DNA of 34,915 bases from Pseudomonadota bacterium. GTDB lineage: Bacteria > Desulfobacterota > Syntrophobacteria > Syntrophobacterales > Syntrophobacteraceae. The stretch is taken from assembly GCA_023442755.1 (NCBI GenBank), contig JAEZXS010000226.1, positions 1 to 34,915 of the forward strand. Direction: 5' to 3'. The translations under genes and the position numbers were made by a program. The notes under the pieces were generated by a model that searched no databases, had not been told where the DNA came from, and saw nothing but the letters and a program-made list of their open reading frames with translations. Positions 33,249 through 34,915 of the stretch are shown in pieces. How positions within the stretch are numbered: the first letter of the stretch is position 1; every line of letters starts with the position of its first letter.

Positions 33249-34358
33249 CTATCCCGTTGGAATGGTGAATACGAATTTCGACCCACCCTCCGCCGCCTCA
33301 TACCGGATATCCCCGCCGTGTTTATGTATGATCTCCCGCACCAGGTACAGTCCCAGACCCGTTCCGTCGACCTTTCCCGCCGTGCCCCCGATGCGGCCGA
33401 ATTTGGTGAAAATCATGTCGCGCGACTCCTTCGGGACGGGCTCCCCGCTGTTGTAGACATGCAGGCGATAGAAATGCCCCTGCTCTTCATATCCAAAAGA
33501 AACGATGCATCCCCTGCCGCCGTATTGAACGGCGTTCCGGAAGAGATTCCGATAGACGCTTCGGAGCCATCTCCCGGAGGCATGGATAGTAACCGCGCCT
33601 TTCCTGATGGGCTTCCCCCGGTTTTCGACCGTGATCCTCTCTGCAAGGAAATCCTCCGTGAATTCTTCCAATATCGGGTCGATGATATCCTCGCGCAAAT
33701 CAAGCGATTCCTTTCGAATTTCGCCGATGCCGTCCACTATGGCAGCCCTGCCCAGGCAATCCTCGGCAATGCCGGCAAGCCGGACCGTTTGCGCCAGCAA
33801 GCCCTGCAGTCTGTCGGCAACGCCATCGTCCATGCTTCCGAATGCACCGCGCACTAGGAGCTTGAGGCCGGCCGCCATGGTAGTCAGCGGCCCTCTCAGA
33901 TCGTGCGACAGGATCATGAGGGTTTGCGAAACCCGCTGCCTGAGATCGCCAATGCGCTGTTCCAGGTCTTTGTTCGCCTCGTGCAACTCGCATTGCCGGG
34001 TCATATCCCGCAGCAGGGCGTAACAAAGGAGGGTTCCATCCCGTTCCGTCCCGATCACGGCCGAGATGGTTGCAGGGAAGCAACTTCCATCCTTCCTCTG
34101 CATTTGCATTTCCATATCTTTGACGAATCCCTCCGCCTGGAGCCCTTCCCACAGGGAACGCCATCCGGCGTGAAGGAAAAGCGAGGCAATCGAGCCTGCT
34201 GCACACATCTCTTTTACGCCCGTATAACGAAACATTCGGGCTCCCGCCTCATTGACCTCGATAATCTTTCCGTCGGACGCCGCGGTAAAAAGCATATCTC
34301 CCAGCCCGCCCAACAACTTCCCATACCCGGCCCCTGATAATGAGAGCATTCTTTTCAA
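33249..34358 (-). CDS. PAS-domain histidine kinase, cytoplasmic
   Basis: The 369-residue product has a PAS domain (about 15-125: GDMLFTAASDGKIIEVNEAG, LLRDMTRQ), a short coiled coil, an H-box LSHDLRGPLTTM (His about 152) and an HATPase domain with N-box LFRNAVQYGG, a G1 variant VYNSGEPVP where Asn replaces the usual Asp-type context, and G2 GTGLGLYLV. No membrane helix is seen. The start is uncertain: TTG 34358 overlaps the preceding stop (TTGA) and has GGAAGGA four bases upstream, ATG 34349 is also possible, and a TTG at 34385 is less supported. No response regulator is adjacent. Confidence 0.85.
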   Translation of the reverse strand: MKRMLSLSGAGYGKLLGGLGDMLFTAASDGKIIEVNEAGARMFRYTGVKEMCAAGSIASLFLHAGWRSLWEGLQAEGFVKDMEMQMQRKDGSCFPATISAVIGTERDGTLLCYALLRDMTRQCELHEANKDLEQRIGDLRQRVSQTLMILSHDLRGPLTTMAAGLKLLVRGAFGSMDDGVADRLQGLLAQTVRLAGIAEDCLGRAAIVDGIGEIRKESLDLREDIIDPILEEFTEDFLAERITVENRGKPIRKGAVTIHASGRWLRSVYRNLFRNAVQYGGRGCIVSFGYEEQGHFYRLHVYNSGEPVPKESRDMIFTKFGRIGGTAGKVDGTGLGLYLVREIIHKHGGDIRYEAAEGGSKFVFTIPTG

Positions 34359-34741
34359 AGATTCCTTCCCTTCAGCAACGCGCAAAACAGGCGGTCACAA
34401 ACCCTCTTTATGCTTGACCGGGCTTTTTCAGGCTGCATCACTTCCCTTGCCGGCAACACCTCCCGTACTTCGGAGGGCGAATATTCCTGCCAGAGAGTGT
34501 GCGTTACCATGGCGAGTTCGCCCGCAACGCGGCTCAGTTCGCGTCCCAGCGGGCTCATGCGGTCTTCGGGCACGGTTTCCGACCGCCATAGGATGTGGAT
34601 TTTGAGTTCGCTGTCCAGGGTGTTGCCATAGACTGTCAACTTTGTGGATCCGGAACGGTGGATATGGGTGCAGGTTTCAAGTATGCGTACCTTTTCCCGC
34701 GGACCGACTGCATGCACGTGCAGGATTTCAAGCCATTCCAT
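34355..34741 (-). CDS. Unknown protein, paralog of the upstream partial gene
   Basis: The 128-residue product is not recognised. It begins MEWLEILHVHAVGPREKVRI and has a core LKIHILWRSETVPE followed by LGRELSRVAGELAMVTHTLW. The same core (IHxxWxS, LGxE, HxLWxE) recurs in the partial gene immediately upstream, so the two are tandem duplicates. There is no signal peptide. ATG 34741 has GAGGA four bases upstream; GTG 34786, ten bases after the upstream stop codon (34794-34796), is an alternative. Its stop overlaps the kinase start (TTGA), so the three genes form one operon and may act together. Confidence 0.65.
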   Translation of the reverse strand: MEWLEILHVHAVGPREKVRILETCTHIHRSGSTKLTVYGNTLDSELKIHILWRSETVPEDRMSPLGRELSRVAGELAMVTHTLWQEYSPSEVREVLPAREVMQPEKARSSIKRVCDRLFCALLKGRNL

Positions 34742-34793
34742 GTCTTCCTCATGTTCGTTTTCGTCAGGGGCATCCACTCGGTTCACCGGCAGG

Positions 34794-34915
34794 TCATTCC
34801 TGCTCGATCCAAAGGCTGTGACTTATGAGTCCGAGACTGCCGAGCGCGGACATCACCTCGTTTCCCAAAACACTCGGATGCCCCGGGTCGGACTTCCAGC
34901 GCAGATGGATGCTGA
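34794..34915 (-). CDS. Unknown protein, C-terminal 39 residues (5' part outside window)
   Basis: Reading from the right edge, the frame gives SIHLRWKSDPGHPSVLG and then MSALGSLGLISHSLWIEQE before TGA (34796-34794). It is too short to stand alone but aligns along its length with the C-terminal core of the next gene: IHxxW(K/R)S, LGxE, and (S/T)H(S/T)LWxE. The gene is therefore a paralog and the pair are neighbours in one operon. The family is unknown to me; the pattern suggests a small alpha/beta domain. Confidence 0.6.
   Translation of the reverse strand, partial: SIHLRWKSDPGHPSVLGNEVMSALGSLGLISHSLWIEQE

Overview
The window looks like a chromosomal segment from a GC-rich, Gram-negative, flagellated, probably anaerobic bacterium of the deltaproteobacterial type (Syntrophobacter-like; Desulfobacterota in newer taxonomy). 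This is inferred from gene content: a NifA-type sigma-54 activator, an iron-sulfur acyl-CoA dehydratase/benzoyl-CoA reductase-type activase, a DVU0524-type partner next to flgM, and small Cys-motif proteins of a kind I associate with this group. No rRNA, tRNA, CRISPR array, insertion sequence or prophage gene was seen.

Layout. (1) 1-2143, minus strand: the N-terminal two-thirds of a NifA-like regulator (cut by the left edge) and an unknown protein with an N-terminal Cys cluster. (2) 2351-5631: a small lipoprotein (+), then a minus-strand row of thioesterase, UDP-glucose dehydrogenase and glutamine cyclotransferase. (3) 5727-10579, plus strand: a Ski2-like helicase, a 42-aa Cys protein, rplU, rpmA and obgE, with terminators between units and a possible rplU leader. 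(4) 11142-17136: a 1018-aa double-ATPase activase, a 463-aa HgdB-related partner and RNase G, closed by a strong terminator. (5) 17479-26190: a late-flagellar and cyclic-di-GMP region. A sigma-28-like promoter precedes lipoprotein, flaG, a response regulator, a REC-GAF-HD-GYP phosphodiesterase and a soluble histidine kinase. A sigma-54-like promoter precedes an unknown 151-aa protein. A GGDEF cyclase lies on the minus strand. A second sigma-28-like promoter precedes a DVU0524-type gene and flgM. (6) 26406-32893, minus strand: a complete tetR/adaptor/RND pump/outer-membrane-factor efflux operon with a candidate operator. (7) 33249-34915, minus strand: a PAS histidine kinase after two tandem paralogous unknown genes, the outer one cut by the right edge.

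How it fits together. The most coherent unit is region 5. Both halves of c-di-GMP turnover (GGDEF cyclase and HD-GYP hydrolase), a kinase with two receivers, the anti-sigma-28 factor FlgM and the filament-related FlaG lie within 9 kb, and the promoter signatures match the two classic flagellar sigma factors. Short palindromic repeats (GGAGCGGCTTGCAGCCGCGA type, at least seven copies) sit only between genes, mostly at operon ends. All functions are from reading the sequence; no database search was run.
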